DNA from: Hypericibacter adhaerens
Lineage (GTDB): Bacteria; Pseudomonadota; Alphaproteobacteria; Dongiales; Dongiaceae
Direction: 5' to 3'
Assembly: GCF_008728835.1 (NCBI RefSeq)
Contig: NZ_CP042582.1
Coordinates: 4,204,217-4,268,216, forward strand
DNA: 64,000 nucleotides
Positions 1 to 9,841 of the stretch are shown piece by piece. How positions within the stretch are numbered: the stretch's first letter is position 1; each line of letters opens with the position of its first letter. The translations under genes were made by a program, and so were the position numbers. The notes under the pieces are model-generated. The model was not told the origin of the DNA. It saw nothing but the letters and a program-made list of their open reading frames with translations, and searched no databases.

Positions 1-583
1 GCAGGGTCAGCGACACGATCACGGCGGCGGCCTCGTAATAGACTCCGATGCGGCCATGCGCCTCGAAACCCTGCGGGAAGAGCTCGGGTGCGAAGGTGGC
101 GACCAGGCTGTAGAGGAAAGCCGCGCCCACGCCCGTGCCGATCAGGGTCCACATGTTGGGACTGCGATGACGGATCGACTGCGCCCAGCGGACGAAGAAC
201 GGCCAGCCGGCCCAGAACACGATCGGCAACGACAGAATCATCTCGATCCAGGTTCGCGTCGTGGCGGACAAGCCCGGCAGATAATGTCCCGCCATCGCCA
301 GCACCAGGACGATGACGGTGAGCGGCAACGTCCACCAGAAGCGACGCTGAAAGCTGACCAGCTCCGGATCGGGTCCCTCCTCCAGCGTCGGCATCACCGG
401 TTCGAGCGTCATGCCGCAGATCGGGCAGTTGCCCGGGCCGGGCTGCCGGATCTGCGGATGCATCGGGCAGGTGTAGATCGTTGGTTGCGATGCCGAAGCG
501 GACGACGGCGCCACGGGGGCGGCGTTCTTCACGGCCGCATGATGGGCATGGCCTGCCGGGTGATGATGCTCATGGTCATGCAT
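1..583 (-). CDS. Heavy-metal (probably copper) translocating P-type ATPase, N-terminal part
   Basis: Open from an ATG at 583 to the window edge, about 194 codons, so only the N-terminus is present. The first 15 residues are His-rich (MHDHEHHHPAGHAHH). A heavy-metal-binding segment follows near residues 40-65, with YTCPMHP and CPICGM motifs typical of the YHS-like domain of CopA/SilP-type ATPases. Three hydrophobic stretches follow (around residues 75-100, 105-125 and 140-155), as expected for the first membrane helices. The ATPase, phosphorylation and CPC motifs would lie beyond the edge. The metal cannot be fixed from this part; copper or silver is the family's usual substrate. It is the last gene of a minus-strand run, 103 bp after tlyA. 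Confidence 0.85.
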   Translation of the reverse strand, partial: MHDHEHHHPAGHAHHAAVKNAAPVAPSSASASQPTIYTCPMHPQIRQPGPGNCPICGMTLEPVMPTLEEGPDPELVSFQRRFWWTLPLTVIVLVLAMAGHYLPGLSATTRTWIEMILSLPIVFWAGWPFFVRWAQSIRHRSPNMWTLIGTGVGAAFLYSLVATFAPELFPQGFEAHGRIGVYYEAAAVIVSLTL

Positions 584-686
584 GGCGACGCCTCCAGAGA
601 GGCATCTTGGACGAGCCCGCCGGGTGCCACAATCGCGCGCGCAAACCTTGCCACGTGGGATGGCCGGGCTTGCGGCACAATGTCCG

Positions 687-1460
687 CTACGGTTGGTAGC
701 GCGCGCCGATCAGGAACTCGCGATTCCCCTCGGGACCCGTGATCGGGCTCTCGGTGATGCCGGCCACCTGCCAGCCCGGCCGCCGCTCGAGCCAGCCGCG
801 GATGCGCGCGCAGACCTCCTCATGCAGCGCCGGATCGCGCACCACCCCGCCCTTGCCCACGCGGCTCGCACCGACCTCGAACTGCGGCTTGATCAGCGCG
901 ACCAGCCAGGCGCCGGGTGCCGCCAGCGCCAGTGCTGCCGGCAGCACGGTCTCGAGCCCGATGAAGCTCGCATCGCAAACGATGGCGCCCACAGGCTCGG
1001 GAATCTCCGCGCGCGTGAGATGGCGCGCATTGGTCTTCTCCAGCACGACCACGCGCGGGTCCTGGCGCAGCTTCCAGGCGAGCTGTCCATGGCCGACATC
1101 GACCGCGTAGACGCGGGCCGCCCCGTTCGCGAGCAGCACGTCGGTGAAACCGCCGGTCGAGGCCCCGACATCGATCGCGATGCGCCCCTCGACCGGAAAC
1201 CCGAAATGCGCAAGCCCATGGGCGAGCTTGAGACCGCCGCGCGAGACCCAGGGATGATCCTGGCCGCGCAACTCGAGCGGCACGTCGACGGCGAGGCTGT
1301 CGCCGGGCTTGGCCACGCGTTTCTCACCGCTGAAGACGAGGCCCGCCAGGATCAGCGCCGCCGCCTTGCTGCGGCTCTCGGCGAGCCCCCGGTCCGCGAC
1401 GAGCTGATCGGCCCGCGTCTTCCCGGTCTTGCCGGACTTGCTCGCGGGACCGGCGCCCAT
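687..1460 (-). CDS. tlyA: TlyA-family rRNA 2'-O-methyltransferase / hemolysin-like protein
   Basis: 257 aa. An N-terminal S4 RNA-binding domain (about residues 15-75) precedes a FtsJ-like Rossmann methyltransferase domain. The SAM-binding motif is DVGASTGGFTD, followed by the TlyA-typical elements CDASFI and LIKPQFE. Family members methylate the ribose of specific 16S/23S rRNA cytidines; which site is used here cannot be read from sequence. The ATG at 1460 sits one base after the MATE gene stop with GGAG six bases upstream, so it is the distal gene of the dxs operon, as in many alphaproteobacteria. Confidence 0.9.
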   Translation of the reverse strand: MGAGPASKSGKTGKTRADQLVADRGLAESRSKAAALILAGLVFSGEKRVAKPGDSLAVDVPLELRGQDHPWVSRGGLKLAHGLAHFGFPVEGRIAIDVGASTGGFTDVLLANGAARVYAVDVGHGQLAWKLRQDPRVVVLEKTNARHLTRAEIPEPVGAIVCDASFIGLETVLPAALALAAPGAWLVALIKPQFEVGASRVGKGGVVRDPALHEEVCARIRGWLERRPGWQVAGITESPITGPEGNREFLIGARYQP

Positions 1461-1461
1461 C

Positions 1462-2859
1462 TCAGGCTCCCGCTGGCAGCAGCCGGCGGCTGACCCGTTC
1501 GAAGCGCAGGGTCAGCAGGATCGCCGTCACCGTGAGCCCCAGCGCCATGCCCCACCAGATGCCGATGGGCCCCCAGCCGAACCCGAAGGCGAACAGCGCG
1601 GCGCTGCCGAGGCCCGTCACCCAATAGCCGCAGAGCCCGATCGCCAGCGGCATCACCGTGTCCTTCAGGCCGCGCAGCGCTCCGGTGGCGGCGATCTGCA
1701 TGCCGTCGGCCACCTGATAGATGGCGGCGACGAACAGCAGCTGCACGGCGAGATCGATCACCGCCTCGTTGCCTTCCATCTCCGGATCGAGGAAGAGGTT
1801 GGCGATCGTCACCGGAAAGCTCAGCACGATGGCGGCGGAGAACAGCATGTAGCCGATGACCGTCATCATGGCGACATGGCCCGACCGCCGTCCCGCCCGC
1901 GGATCGCCAAGCCCGATATTGAAGGCGACGCGCGCCGCGGCCGCATGCGAGATCGCGGCCGGCACCATGAACATGGTCGAGAGGAACATGATCGCGATCT
2001 GGTTGGCCGCGAGCGCCGAAGCGCCCAGCACGCCCATGAGCAGCGCACAGGCCGTGAAGAACCCGCCCTCGGCCCCCGCCATGCCGCCCGCGGGCAGGCC
2101 CAGCCGCAGGATCTGGCCGATCGTCTGGGGGTCGATCCGCCGCAGCGCATGAAAGACACGATAGCGGAGATAGCGCTTCGACCAGGCAACCTCCGCCGCC
2201 AATGCCAGCAGCATGGTCCAGCAGACGATCGTCGAGGCCCAGCCGGCACCCGCCACGCCCATCGCGGGCACGCCCAGATGGCCGAACACGAAGACGATAT
2301 TGAGCCCGAGATTGAGCAGGATCGAGGCGACGGTGATGAAGAAGACCGAGCCGGTGGATCCCAGCGCCGTCATCATGCTGCGCAGCACCGAGAACCAGAG
2401 ATAGGGCAGGAAGCACCACATCATGGCGCGCACATAGGCCTCGGCGAAGGGCAGGATCGCCGGATCCTGGCCCAGGAACCGCAGGATCGGCGCGATATAC
2501 CAGCCGATCAGCAGGCCCGGCACCGTCAGCCCGATCGAGACCCAGAAACCCTGGCGGGCCGCATGGGCGACGCCTTCGGGATCGTTCTTGGCATGGGCTT
2601 CCGCGGCCAGGACCGCCACCACCGAGACCACGCTCATGGCGACGAACAGCAGCGAGAAATAAAGATTGGCGGTGATGCCGACGGCCGCGAGCTCGACGCT
2701 GCCGAGCCGGCCGACGATGATCGTGTCGGTGACGCTGATCGCCATCTCGGCGATATAGGCGGCCGCCAGCGGACCCGCGACCCGGACCAGCGCCCCGAAC
2801 TCGCCTCCGGCCGTCTGGGGGGCAACGGCCGAAGCGGCCGTTACCCCCGCTTGGGTCAT
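1462..2859 (-). CDS. MATE family efflux transporter
   Basis: 465 aa, the usual MATE length, with twelve hydrophobic segments in two similar halves. The first helix region includes [16 protein letters not shown], the pattern shared by NorM/DinF-type transporters. It should export cationic drugs or metabolites using an H+ or Na+ gradient; substrate not predictable. The ATG overlaps the dxs stop by 4 bp (ATGA), so it is translationally coupled to dxs. A transporter between dxs and tlyA is an extra member relative to the common dxs-tlyA arrangement. Confidence 0.92.
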   Translation of the reverse strand: MTQAGVTAASAVAPQTAGGEFGALVRVAGPLAAAYIAEMAISVTDTIIVGRLGSVELAAVGITANLYFSLLFVAMSVVSVVAVLAAEAHAKNDPEGVAHAARQGFWVSIGLTVPGLLIGWYIAPILRFLGQDPAILPFAEAYVRAMMWCFLPYLWFSVLRSMMTALGSTGSVFFITVASILLNLGLNIVFVFGHLGVPAMGVAGAGWASTIVCWTMLLALAAEVAWSKRYLRYRVFHALRRIDPQTIGQILRLGLPAGGMAGAEGGFFTACALLMGVLGASALAANQIAIMFLSTMFMVPAAISHAAAARVAFNIGLGDPRAGRRSGHVAMMTVIGYMLFSAAIVLSFPVTIANLFLDPEMEGNEAVIDLAVQLLFVAAIYQVADGMQIAATGALRGLKDTVMPLAIGLCGYWVTGLGSAALFAFGFGWGPIGIWWGMALGLTVTAILLTLRFERVSRRLLPAGA

Positions 2860-4781
2860 GCGCGTGCTGAGGCGTGACTGATATCGACGCCCAGGGCCTG
2901 GAGAGCCGTGGCGACGATGTGCTTCGCGTTCAGAGCCGCTTCGTCGTATTGCAGCTCCGGCTTGTTGTGGTCGATGAAGCGGTCCGGCAGCACCATCGGC
3001 CGGATCTTCGGCCCGTTGTCGAGCTGGCCGGTGATCGCCAGGAACTGCAGCACCTGCGAGCCGAAGCCGCCGACCGAACCTTCCTCGATCGTGATCAGCA
3101 CTTCGTGCTCGGCTGCGAGCCGCCGGATCAGGTCCTCGTCGAGCGGCTTGGCGAAGCGCGCATCGGCCACCGTCGTGGACAGGCCGCGCGCGCCCAGCTC
3201 CTCCGCCGCCATGCAGGCATCCTTGAGGCGCGTGCCGAAGGAGAGGATCGCGACCTTGGTGCCCTCGCGGACGATGCGGCCCTTGCCGATCGGCAGGATC
3301 TGGCCCTTAGCCGGCATCTCGACGCCCACGCCGTCGCCGCGCGGATAGCGGAAGGCCGAGGGCCGGTCGTCGATTGCGACCGCGGTGGCGACCATGTGCA
3401 TGAGCTCGGCCTCGTCGGCCGGCGCCATGATCACGAAGCCCGGCAGGCAGCCCAGATAGGCGACGTCATAGGCACCGGCATGGGTGGCGCCGTCGGCTCC
3501 GACCAGGCCGGCGCGGTCCATGGCGAAACGCACCGGCAGCTGCTGGATCGCCACGTCATGGACGACCTGGTCATAGGCGCGCTGCAGGAAGGTCGAGTAG
3601 ATCGTGCAGAAGGGCTTGAAGCCCTCGGTCGCGAGGCCCGCGGCGAAGGTCACGCCATGCTGCTCGGCGATGCCGACATCGAAGCAGCGGTCCGGGAAGC
3701 GCTTGCCGAACTTGTCGAGGCCGGTGCCCGACGGCATGGCCGCCGTGATCGCCACGATCTTGTCGTCCTGCTCGGCTTCCTGGATCAGGGCCTTGGCATA
3801 GACGGCCGTGTAGCTCGGCGCGTTGCTGACGGGCTTCGCCTGCACGCCGGTGATCACGTCGAACTTGGTGACGCCGTGATACTTGTCGGCCGCCTGCTCG
3901 GCCGGCGCATAGCCATGGCCCTTCTGGGTCACGACATGGATCAGGATCGGGCCGCCCTCTTCGTCGTCGCGGGCATTCTTGAGCACCGGCAACAGGTGCT
4001 CGAGATTGTGACCGTCGATGGGCCCGACATAATAGAAGCCCATCTCCTCGAACATGGTGCCGCCGGTCACGAGGCCGCGCGCATATTCCTCGGCGCGCCG
4101 CGCGGTTTCCTTCAGCCGGCGCGGGAAATGCTCGGTGATTTCCTTGCCGAGATTGCGCAAATGCCGGAACGATTTCGACGAGAGCAGCCGCGCCAGATAG
4201 GCGCTCATGGCGCCCACCGGCGGCGCGATCGACATATTGTTGTCATTGAGGATGACGATCAGCCGGCTGTTCATGGCACCGGCATTGTTCATCGCCTCAT
4301 AGGCCATGCCGGCGCTCATGGCGCCGTCGCCGATCACGGCGATGACATGGTTCTTCTTGCCCGCGAGGTCGCGCGCCACGGCCATGCCGAGGCCGGCCGA
4401 GATCGAGGTCGAGCTGTGGGCGGCGCCGAACGGGTCGTAAGGGCTCTCGGAACGCTTGGTGAAGCCCGAAAGCCCGCCGCCCTGGCGCAGCGTGCGGATG
4501 CGGTCGCGCCGGCCGGTCAGGATCTTGTGCGGATAGGCCTGATGGCCGACATCCCAGATCAGCCGGTCGGCCGGCGTGTCGAAGAGATAGTGGATCGCGA
4601 CCGTGAGCTCGACCACGCCCAGGCCCGCACCCAGATGCCCGCCGGTGATCGAGACCGCCTCGATCATCTCCTGGCGCAGCTCGTCGGCGAACTGGCGAAG
4701 CTGGCTCGGATCGAGCTTCTTCAGGTCGGCCGGATTGTCCACTTGGTCGAGCAGCGGCTTTTTGCTGTTAGGAGGGGTCAA
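2856..4781 (-). CDS. dxs: 1-deoxy-D-xylulose-5-phosphate synthase
   Basis: 641 aa, full length. Catalyses thiamine-diphosphate-dependent condensation of pyruvate and glyceraldehyde 3-phosphate, the first step of the MEP isoprenoid pathway. Visible marks are GGHLGAGLG near residue 47, [10 protein letters not shown] near 78, the ThDP motif GDGAMSAG...NN near 152-167, and VGIAEQH near 368 carrying the catalytic Glu. It lies downstream of ispA with a 64-bp gap and upstream of the MATE gene (4-bp overlap), so precursor supply and prenyl-chain synthesis are probably cotranscribed. Confidence 0.97.
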   Translation of the reverse strand: MTPPNSKKPLLDQVDNPADLKKLDPSQLRQFADELRQEMIEAVSITGGHLGAGLGVVELTVAIHYLFDTPADRLIWDVGHQAYPHKILTGRRDRIRTLRQGGGLSGFTKRSESPYDPFGAAHSSTSISAGLGMAVARDLAGKKNHVIAVIGDGAMSAGMAYEAMNNAGAMNSRLIVILNDNNMSIAPPVGAMSAYLARLLSSKSFRHLRNLGKEITEHFPRRLKETARRAEEYARGLVTGGTMFEEMGFYYVGPIDGHNLEHLLPVLKNARDDEEGGPILIHVVTQKGHGYAPAEQAADKYHGVTKFDVITGVQAKPVSNAPSYTAVYAKALIQEAEQDDKIVAITAAMPSGTGLDKFGKRFPDRCFDVGIAEQHGVTFAAGLATEGFKPFCTIYSTFLQRAYDQVVHDVAIQQLPVRFAMDRAGLVGADGATHAGAYDVAYLGCLPGFVIMAPADEAELMHMVATAVAIDDRPSAFRYPRGDGVGVEMPAKGQILPIGKGRIVREGTKVAILSFGTRLKDACMAAEELGARGLSTTVADARFAKPLDEDLIRRLAAEHEVLITIEEGSVGGFGSQVLQFLAITGQLDNGPKIRPMVLPDRFIDHNKPELQYDEAALNAKHIVATALQALGVDISHASARA

Positions 4782-4845
4782 CTGATGTCCTTTCGTTTCG
4801 GCACCCGGGCGGGTCGCAAGGCTTTAAAGGCATTGCGCGAAGGCC

Positions 4846-5733
4846 TCAATGCTTACGGTTGACCACGAAGCCGGCCATTTCACGCAAAAGGTCCGCCTTT
4901 TCGTCGAACAAATCAAGATGGGCCGCCGCCTGGCGGGCCAGGAGCTGGGCCTGTTCGCGGGCCCGTTCCACACCGAGAAGGGCGACAAAGGTGGCTTTTC
5001 CCGCCGCGCTGTCGGCGCCCACGGGCTTGCCGATCGTGGCCGCGGTGCCCTCCGTGTCGAGCAGGTCGTCGGCGATCTGGAAGGCCAGCCCGAGGTCGTG
5101 GGCATAGGCCAGGAGCGCGTGGCGCGCCTGTTCCGAAGCTTGCCCCAAGATTGCCCCAGCCACGCAGGCGAAGGCGATGATCTCGCCGGTCTTGAGCCGC
5201 TGCAGGCGGGTGATGGCCCCGATATCGAGGCTCGCCTTCTCGGCCTCCAGATCGATCATCTGGCCGCCGACCATGCCGGCCGCCCCGGCGGCCTTGGCCA
5301 GCGCCAGGACCAGCTCGGCGCGCACCGCCGGATTCGGGTGAGTCTCCGGGTCCGCCAGCACCTCGAAGGCCAGCGTCAGGAGCCCGTCGCCGGCCAGGAT
5401 CGCCACCGCCTCGTCGAACTCCTTGTGCACCGTGGGCCGGCCGCGCCTCAGGTCGCTGTCGTCCATCGCCGGCAGGTCGTCATGGACCAGGCTGTAGCAG
5501 TGCATCATCTCGATGGCGGCCGCGGCCCGGCGCGCGCTGATGTCGTTCACGTCGAACAGGCGCGAGCCCATCATGACCAGGAAGGGACGGATGCGCTTGC
5601 CCCCGCCCAGGCAGGCATAGCGCATGGCCTCCAGCACCCGCCGTTCCGCGCCTTCGGGGGCCGGGAGAAGCTGTTCGAGCGTGCGGGTGATGGTCGTCGC
5701 GACTTCGTTCAGTGCGGCGTCGATGGATGGCAA
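4846..5733 (-). CDS. ispA: Farnesyl/geranyl diphosphate synthase (polyprenyl synthetase)
   Basis: I choose a TTG start at 5733: AAAAGG lies 8 bases upstream, it gives 295 aa (the family norm), and a longer reading would run back into xseB. The first aspartate-rich motif is at residues 85-92 (DDLPAMDD) and the second at 222-226 (DDLLD). LGGGKRIRP (residues 42-50) is the diphosphate-binding segment. It condenses IPP with DMAPP/GPP to make farnesyl diphosphate. It starts 20 bp after the xseB stop. Confidence 0.93.
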   Translation of the reverse strand: MPSIDAALNEVATTITRTLEQLLPAPEGAERRVLEAMRYACLGGGKRIRPFLVMMGSRLFDVNDISARRAAAAIEMMHCYSLVHDDLPAMDDSDLRRGRPTVHKEFDEAVAILAGDGLLTLAFEVLADPETHPNPAVRAELVLALAKAAGAAGMVGGQMIDLEAEKASLDIGAITRLQRLKTGEIIAFACVAGAILGQASEQARHALLAYAHDLGLAFQIADDLLDTEGTAATIGKPVGADSAAGKATFVALLGVERAREQAQLLARQAAAHLDLFDEKADLLREMAGFVVNRKH

Positions 5734-5752
5734 GGAAGCAACCTTTTCTGTT

Positions 5753-6004
5753 TCAGCCCAGATCCACAGGCTCGCTGCCCACGCTCCCATCGGCGCCGAT
5801 GACGATCTTGGCGACCTTTTCCTGGGCATCGCGCAGCTTGGCTTCGCAATGACGCTTCAGGGCGGCACCGCGCTCATAGAATTGCACCGCCTCGTCGAGC
5901 TTGCTTTCGCCCTTCTCGAGTGCACGCACCAGGGCCTGCAACTCGCCGAGCGCCTCCTCGAAGCTCATCTTGGCGATGTCGGCGGGGATCTTGGATTCAG
6001 CCAT
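5753..6004 (-). CDS. xseB: Exodeoxyribonuclease VII small subunit
   Basis: 83 aa. The core MSFEEALGELQALVRALEKG followed by a predicted helical hairpin (EAVQFYERGAALKRHCEAKL) is the XseB signature. With XseA (not in this window) it forms a nuclease that degrades single-stranded DNA to oligonucleotides. The ATG at 6004 is chosen because the longer open frame upstream lacks family similarity. Its position ahead of ispA is the usual proteobacterial arrangement. Confidence 0.93.
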   Translation of the reverse strand: MAESKIPADIAKMSFEEALGELQALVRALEKGESKLDEAVQFYERGAALKRHCEAKLRDAQEKVAKIVIGADGSVGSEPVDLG

Positions 6005-6095
6005 TTCGGATCGGGGACCCCTCGAAAAACGGTGCAGTCTAGTCGGCCGGCCGGCGGCGAACAAGGCCGGGAAAGAGGCAATTTTCACGGCTTTT

Positions 6096-7043
6096 TCAAG
6101 CAGTTCCCCGATTCGTCCCCAGCTCCATTAGGGCCCGGACATGGGCGGCGGCGCTGCGGGCGAGCGCGGCCAGGTCATAGCCGCCCTCGAGCGCCGAGAC
6201 CAGCCGGCCGCGGCAATGGGTCCTGGCGACCTCCGCCAACGCATTGGTGACCCAGGCGTAATCGGCCTCCACCAGCTCGAGCATGGCGAGCGGGTCGGCC
6301 CGGTGGGCGTCGAAGCCGGCCGAGATCATGATCAGGTCGGGCTGGAAGCGGTCGAGCGCCGGCAGCACCCGCTCCGTCATGATCGCGCGGAACTCGGTGG
6401 ATCCGGCGCCAGGCGGCAGCGGCGCATTGACGATGTTGCCGATGCCCCGCTCTTCCAGGGCACCGGTGCCGGGATAGAGCGGCCACTGGTGGGTCGAGGC
6501 GTAGAACAGCCCTGGATCGCGCTCGAACATATGCTGCGTGCCGTTGCCGTGATGCACGTCGAAATCGATCACGGCGATCCGCTCGAGCCCATGAGCCTGG
6601 CGGGCATGGACGGCACCGATCGCGACATTGTTGAAGAGGCAGAAGCCCATCGCCTGGTCGCTCTCGGCATGATGGCCGGGTGGGCGAACGGCGCAGAAGG
6701 CGTTGTCGGCCTCGCCCGCGACCACCGCATCGACGGCGGCGACGAGGGCGCCCGCCGCGCGCAGCGCCGCCTCGCCGGAGCCGGGCGAGGCCGTCGTGTC
6801 GCCATCGAGCAGCACATAGCCCTCGGCCGGGATCGCCTCCATCACCGCCTCGACATAGCGACGGTCATGGACCGCTGCGATCTGGTCGAGCGTCGCGCGC
6901 GGCGCCATCCGCCGCTCCAGGAGCGCGAACTCCTCGGCCTCGAGCGCGCCGATCACGGCGCGCAGCCGGTCGGAACATTCCGGGTGCCCTTCTCCGGTGT
7001 CGTGGTCGAGGCAAGCGGGATGGGTATAGAGCAGGGTGGTCAT
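6096..7043 (-). CDS. Histone deacetylase-family amidohydrolase
   Basis: 315 aa from the ATG at 7043. Class II-like deacetylase marks: RPPGHHAE (catalytic His pair 124-125), DFDVHHGNGTQ (zinc ligands D162 and H164) and AGFDAHRADP (zinc ligand D245). Bacterial members remove acetyl groups from acetylpolyamines or acetyl-lysine; the substrate here is unknown. It is encoded 91 bp upstream of xseB on the same strand, a conserved alphaproteobacterial neighbourhood, and probably heads this operon. Confidence 0.92.
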   Translation of the reverse strand: MTTLLYTHPACLDHDTGEGHPECSDRLRAVIGALEAEEFALLERRMAPRATLDQIAAVHDRRYVEAVMEAIPAEGYVLLDGDTTASPGSGEAALRAAGALVAAVDAVVAGEADNAFCAVRPPGHHAESDQAMGFCLFNNVAIGAVHARQAHGLERIAVIDFDVHHGNGTQHMFERDPGLFYASTHQWPLYPGTGALEERGIGNIVNAPLPPGAGSTEFRAIMTERVLPALDRFQPDLIMISAGFDAHRADPLAMLELVEADYAWVTNALAEVARTHCRGRLVSALEGGYDLAALARSAAAHVRALMELGTNRGTA

Positions 7044-7228
7044 GACGAGGGCCGGACTTCCATGTCTCTGCGCGCCTGAGCGATGGATGCAATTCGGAGC
7101 CTGTCGCATCAATCCCCGGGCTTCTGTCTCGGGGCACGATGCGGCGATGGGACGCTCGCAGGCAAGCGACACCTGCGAGAGCGATGCCCCAGGTCTTAAC
7201 GCATCTTTCAGCCGGCGCCCTCGAAAAA

Positions 7229-7256
7229 TTGACCTGGACCGGAAAGCGACTAAATA
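7229..7256 (+). promoter_or_regulatory. Sigma-70-like promoter for the L,D-transpeptidase gene
   Basis: TTGACC at 7229-7234, a 16-bp spacer, and TAAATA at 7251-7256 inside an unusually AT-rich patch. It lies 80 bp upstream of the start codon at 7337, in the 293-bp divergent region between the HDAC-like gene and the transpeptidase gene. The match is good for a GC-rich genome; no experimental support. Confidence 0.5.
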
Positions 7257-7336
7257 AATTGCGGGAACGTGCGCCTTCTCGCGGGAAGGGCGTCGCGGCG
7301 GTGCCGGGACGGTCCGGGGCGCTTCAGAGAGGACGC

Positions 7337-8983
7337 ATGAGATTTCGCCTGGGCTTATTGGCATTGGCTTTCGCGACCTGTTCGGTTCCGGCTTGGGCCG
7401 AACCGACGGGCGATAGCACCACGCCGAACGTCCCGCCGACGGCGGCGCAGACCGCCGCGCCGACGCCCGCGCTCCCCAGCTTCTCCGGCGACCTGGCGCA
7501 TGCGCTGGAAACGCCCGGCCTGCCGCAAAGCCTGGCCGCGCTCGGCCTCGATCCCGCGAGCCTCGACAGCTTCTACAAGTCTCGCCCGCAGGCTCTCTGG
7601 GTCAGCGACCAGGGGCTCACCCCGAACGGCTTGGCGCTGCTGAACGCCTTGGGGAAGGCGGCGACCGCCGGCTGTCACACGGTCGATGCCGCCGTCGCCC
7701 ATGCCCAGGCGCTGTCACCCGCGGCCACCGGCCCCGAGCGCGTCGAGCTGGAGCTGACCCTGACCGGCGCCTTGGCCGAAGCGGCCTTCGCCGCCGTGGC
7801 GCCGTTCGAGGCCGTGACCAAATCCGAGCTGCTCGATCGCATCGATCAAGCCGACCTTCCCGGCTCGATGGCATCGCTGCTGCCGCAGGAGGCCGGTTAC
7901 TGGGCGCTCGTCGGCAGCTTCTGGAAACATCTCGACCTTGCCAATGAAGGCGGCTGGCCGACGGTCCCGACCGGTCCCAAGCTCGAGCTCGGCATGAAGG
8001 ACCCGCGCGTCGCGGCCTTGCGCGCGCGCCTCGCCGTGACCGACGGCGCCCTGGCCGATGTGGCCGAGCCGGACATGTTCGATGCCGATCTGGTGACGGC
8101 GGTCGAGGCCTTCCAGCGCCGGCATGGGCTCGGGGACGACGGCGTGGTCGGTTTCAAATCGATCGATGCGCTGAACGTGCCGGTCGGCGCCCGGCTTCAG
8201 ACCATCGCCTACAATCTGAAGAAGCGGCATGACGCCGGCGCCGACTGGGGTGACCGCTACATCATGGTCAACATCGCCGCGGCGACGATGGTCTTCGTCG
8301 ATGGCGGGCAGAAGGCCTACGAGACCAACACTGTCGTCGGCCGGACCGATCGCCAGACGCCCGAGCTCGACAGCGCCGTCAACCGGCTCGAGTTCAATCC
8401 CTACTGGACCGTGCCGCCCAAGATCGCGCGCGTCGACCTTCTGCCGAAGATGCAGAAGGATCCGGGTTACTTCGCCGCCCATGGCATCCGGATCTATTCG
8501 GGCTGGGAGGAATCGGCCGAGGAGATCGATCCCGAGAAGATCGACTGGTTCAGTGCCGACGCGAAGGCGATGCGCTACCGCCTGCGCCAGGACCCGGGGC
8601 CCGAGAATGCGCTGGGGCCGGTCAAGTTCCTGTTCCCCAATCAATATGACGTCTATCTGCACGGTACGAACCATCCCGACCTGTTCGTGAAGCCGGCGCG
8701 CTTCTTCAGCTCGGGCTGCATCCGCCTGCCGCGTCCGATCGAGTTCGCCGCGATCGTGCTGCGCGAAGATGCGGGCTGGGACCAGGCGCGCATCGACAGC
8801 GTGCTGCAGAGCGGGATCAACACGCCCGTCCGCTTGGCGCGGCCGATCCCGGTCCATCTGGTCTACCGGACCGCCTGGGTCGACGATGCGGGCAACACCC
8901 AGTTCCGCGACGACATCTACGGCCGCGACAAGCGTGCCCTCGCCAAGGCACCGACCATCACGATCTCCCAGGCCGGCAAATAG
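7337..8983 (+). CDS. Murein L,D-transpeptidase (YcbB/LdtD type)
   Basis: 548 aa from the ATG at 7337, chosen for the AGAGAGGA ribosome site and because it begins a clear signal peptide (MRFRLGLLALAFATCSVPAWA). An N-terminal catalytic-scaffold region comes first. A PG_binding_1 domain follows at about 214-279 (AVEAFQRRHGLGDDGVVG), then a YkuD domain with HGTNHPDLF near 442 and SSGCIRLP near 458-465, catalytic Cys about 461. It forms 3-3 peptide crosslinks in peptidoglycan in the periplasm. The DUF882 gene follows on the same strand, a pairing typical of alphaproteobacteria. Confidence 0.93.
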   Translation: MRFRLGLLALAFATCSVPAWAEPTGDSTTPNVPPTAAQTAAPTPALPSFSGDLAHALETPGLPQSLAALGLDPASLDSFYKSRPQALWVSDQGLTPNGLALLNALGKAATAGCHTVDAAVAHAQALSPAATGPERVELELTLTGALAEAAFAAVAPFEAVTKSELLDRIDQADLPGSMASLLPQEAGYWALVGSFWKHLDLANEGGWPTVPTGPKLELGMKDPRVAALRARLAVTDGALADVAEPDMFDADLVTAVEAFQRRHGLGDDGVVGFKSIDALNVPVGARLQTIAYNLKKRHDAGADWGDRYIMVNIAAATMVFVDGGQKAYETNTVVGRTDRQTPELDSAVNRLEFNPYWTVPPKIARVDLLPKMQKDPGYFAAHGIRIYSGWEESAEEIDPEKIDWFSADAKAMRYRLRQDPGPENALGPVKFLFPNQYDVYLHGTNHPDLFVKPARFFSSGCIRLPRPIEFAAIVLREDAGWDQARIDSVLQSGINTPVRLARPIPVHLVYRTAWVDDAGNTQFRDDIYGRDKRALAKAPTITISQAGK

Positions 8984-9042
8984 CGGGACCGGCCGTCGAT
9001 TCGCAGGCCTTCCAAGGGCTTGCCACAAGCGTTAATCCTGTG

Positions 9043-9075
9043 AACCCGGATTTCCCGGGTTGCACAAGCGCTTGT
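9043..9075. promoter_or_regulatory. Inverted repeats upstream of the DUF882 gene
   Basis: Two adjacent dyads. AACCCGG and CCGGGTT (9043-9061) have a 5-base loop. ACAAGCGCTTGT at 9064-9075 is a perfect 12-bp palindrome. ACAAGCG also occurs once more at 9025-9031. There is no T-run after the first hairpin, so it is not a standard terminator. An operator role for the palindrome, 100 bp before the DUF882 start, is inference. Confidence 0.3.
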
Positions 9076-9174
9076 TAACTGTTTTCATCGCATCGTCCGA
9101 GTCGCACGGAACGGCCCTTCACCGGGCCTTCTCGTGCGGGCGCCATTCGCCACCGTTGATGAAGGGGCAGACGC

Positions 9175-9750
9175 ATGACGAAGCCGGCCGGACGCCAGCC
9201 CGCTTTGGCCCGCAGGCGGTTCCTCGCCTGGGGTGCCGCGAGCATGGCCGTCGCCCTGCCGGCCCTGGCCATGCCCCATATCGCCAACGCCGCGACGCTC
9301 GCCGCCAATCAGCGCCGGCTTGCCTTCGACAATCTCCATACCGGCGAGACCCTGAAGACCGTCTATTGGGAAGGCGGCGATTATGTTCCGGACGCGCTGG
9401 GGCAGATCGATCACATCCTGCGCGATTTCCGCACCGACGACGTGCATCCGATCGACGCCCGGCTTCTGGACCTGCTGAACACGCTGCATCAGAAGCTGGG
9501 TTCCAAGGTCCCCTTCTCGGTCATCTCCGGCTACCGCTCGCCCAAGACCAACGCCGCGCTCGCGGAAGCCAGCAACGGCGTCGCCAAACACAGCCTTCAC
9601 ATGGAAGGCCAGGCGATCGACATCCATCTCGAGGATGTGGCGCTCAAGGACCTGCGCCGCGGCGCCTTGGCGCTGAAGCGCGGCGGGGTGGGCTACTACC
9701 CGGCCTCCGACTTCGTCCATGTCGATGTAGGCCGCGTCCGCACCTGGTAG
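9175..9750 (+). CDS. DUF882 family (YcbK-like) peptidoglycan peptidase, Tat-exported
   Basis: 191 aa. The N-terminus has a twin-arginine-like signal (ARRRFLAWG, then a hydrophobic stretch ending MPHIANA). The M15-like peptidase core shows SGYRSPKTN, HSLHMEGQAIDIH near 138-150 and FVHVDVG near 180, supplying zinc-binding His and Asp. This family is a putative metallopeptidase acting on murein peptides and normally follows the L,D-transpeptidase gene, as here. Confidence 0.88.
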   Translation: MTKPAGRQPALARRRFLAWGAASMAVALPALAMPHIANAATLAANQRRLAFDNLHTGETLKTVYWEGGDYVPDALGQIDHILRDFRTDDVHPIDARLLDLLNTLHQKLGSKVPFSVISGYRSPKTNAALAEASNGVAKHSLHMEGQAIDIHLEDVALKDLRRGALALKRGGVGYYPASDFVHVDVGRVRTW

Positions 9751-9841
9751 CGCCGGACGGCCTTTTCTCCCGACAGCATAGCTGTGGCGGGCCCGGCACC
9801 GGGCCCCTATTCTCCTCGGCGGTCGAGACGAGGAGCAGCCC

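Noticed and set aside
645-664. ACCTTGCCACGTGGGATGGC upstream of the P-type ATPase, resembling a CueR/MerR operator
   Set aside because: The left half fits, but the right half is degenerate and no suitable -35/-10 pair flanks it on the minus strand.
7139-7336. Longer N-terminus for the L,D-transpeptidase
   Set aside because: It would cross the promoter and bury the signal peptide; the start at 7337 has a good ribosome site.
9043-9061. AACCCGG/CCGGGTT dyad as terminator of the L,D-transpeptidase gene
   Set aside because: No T-tract follows on the plus strand.
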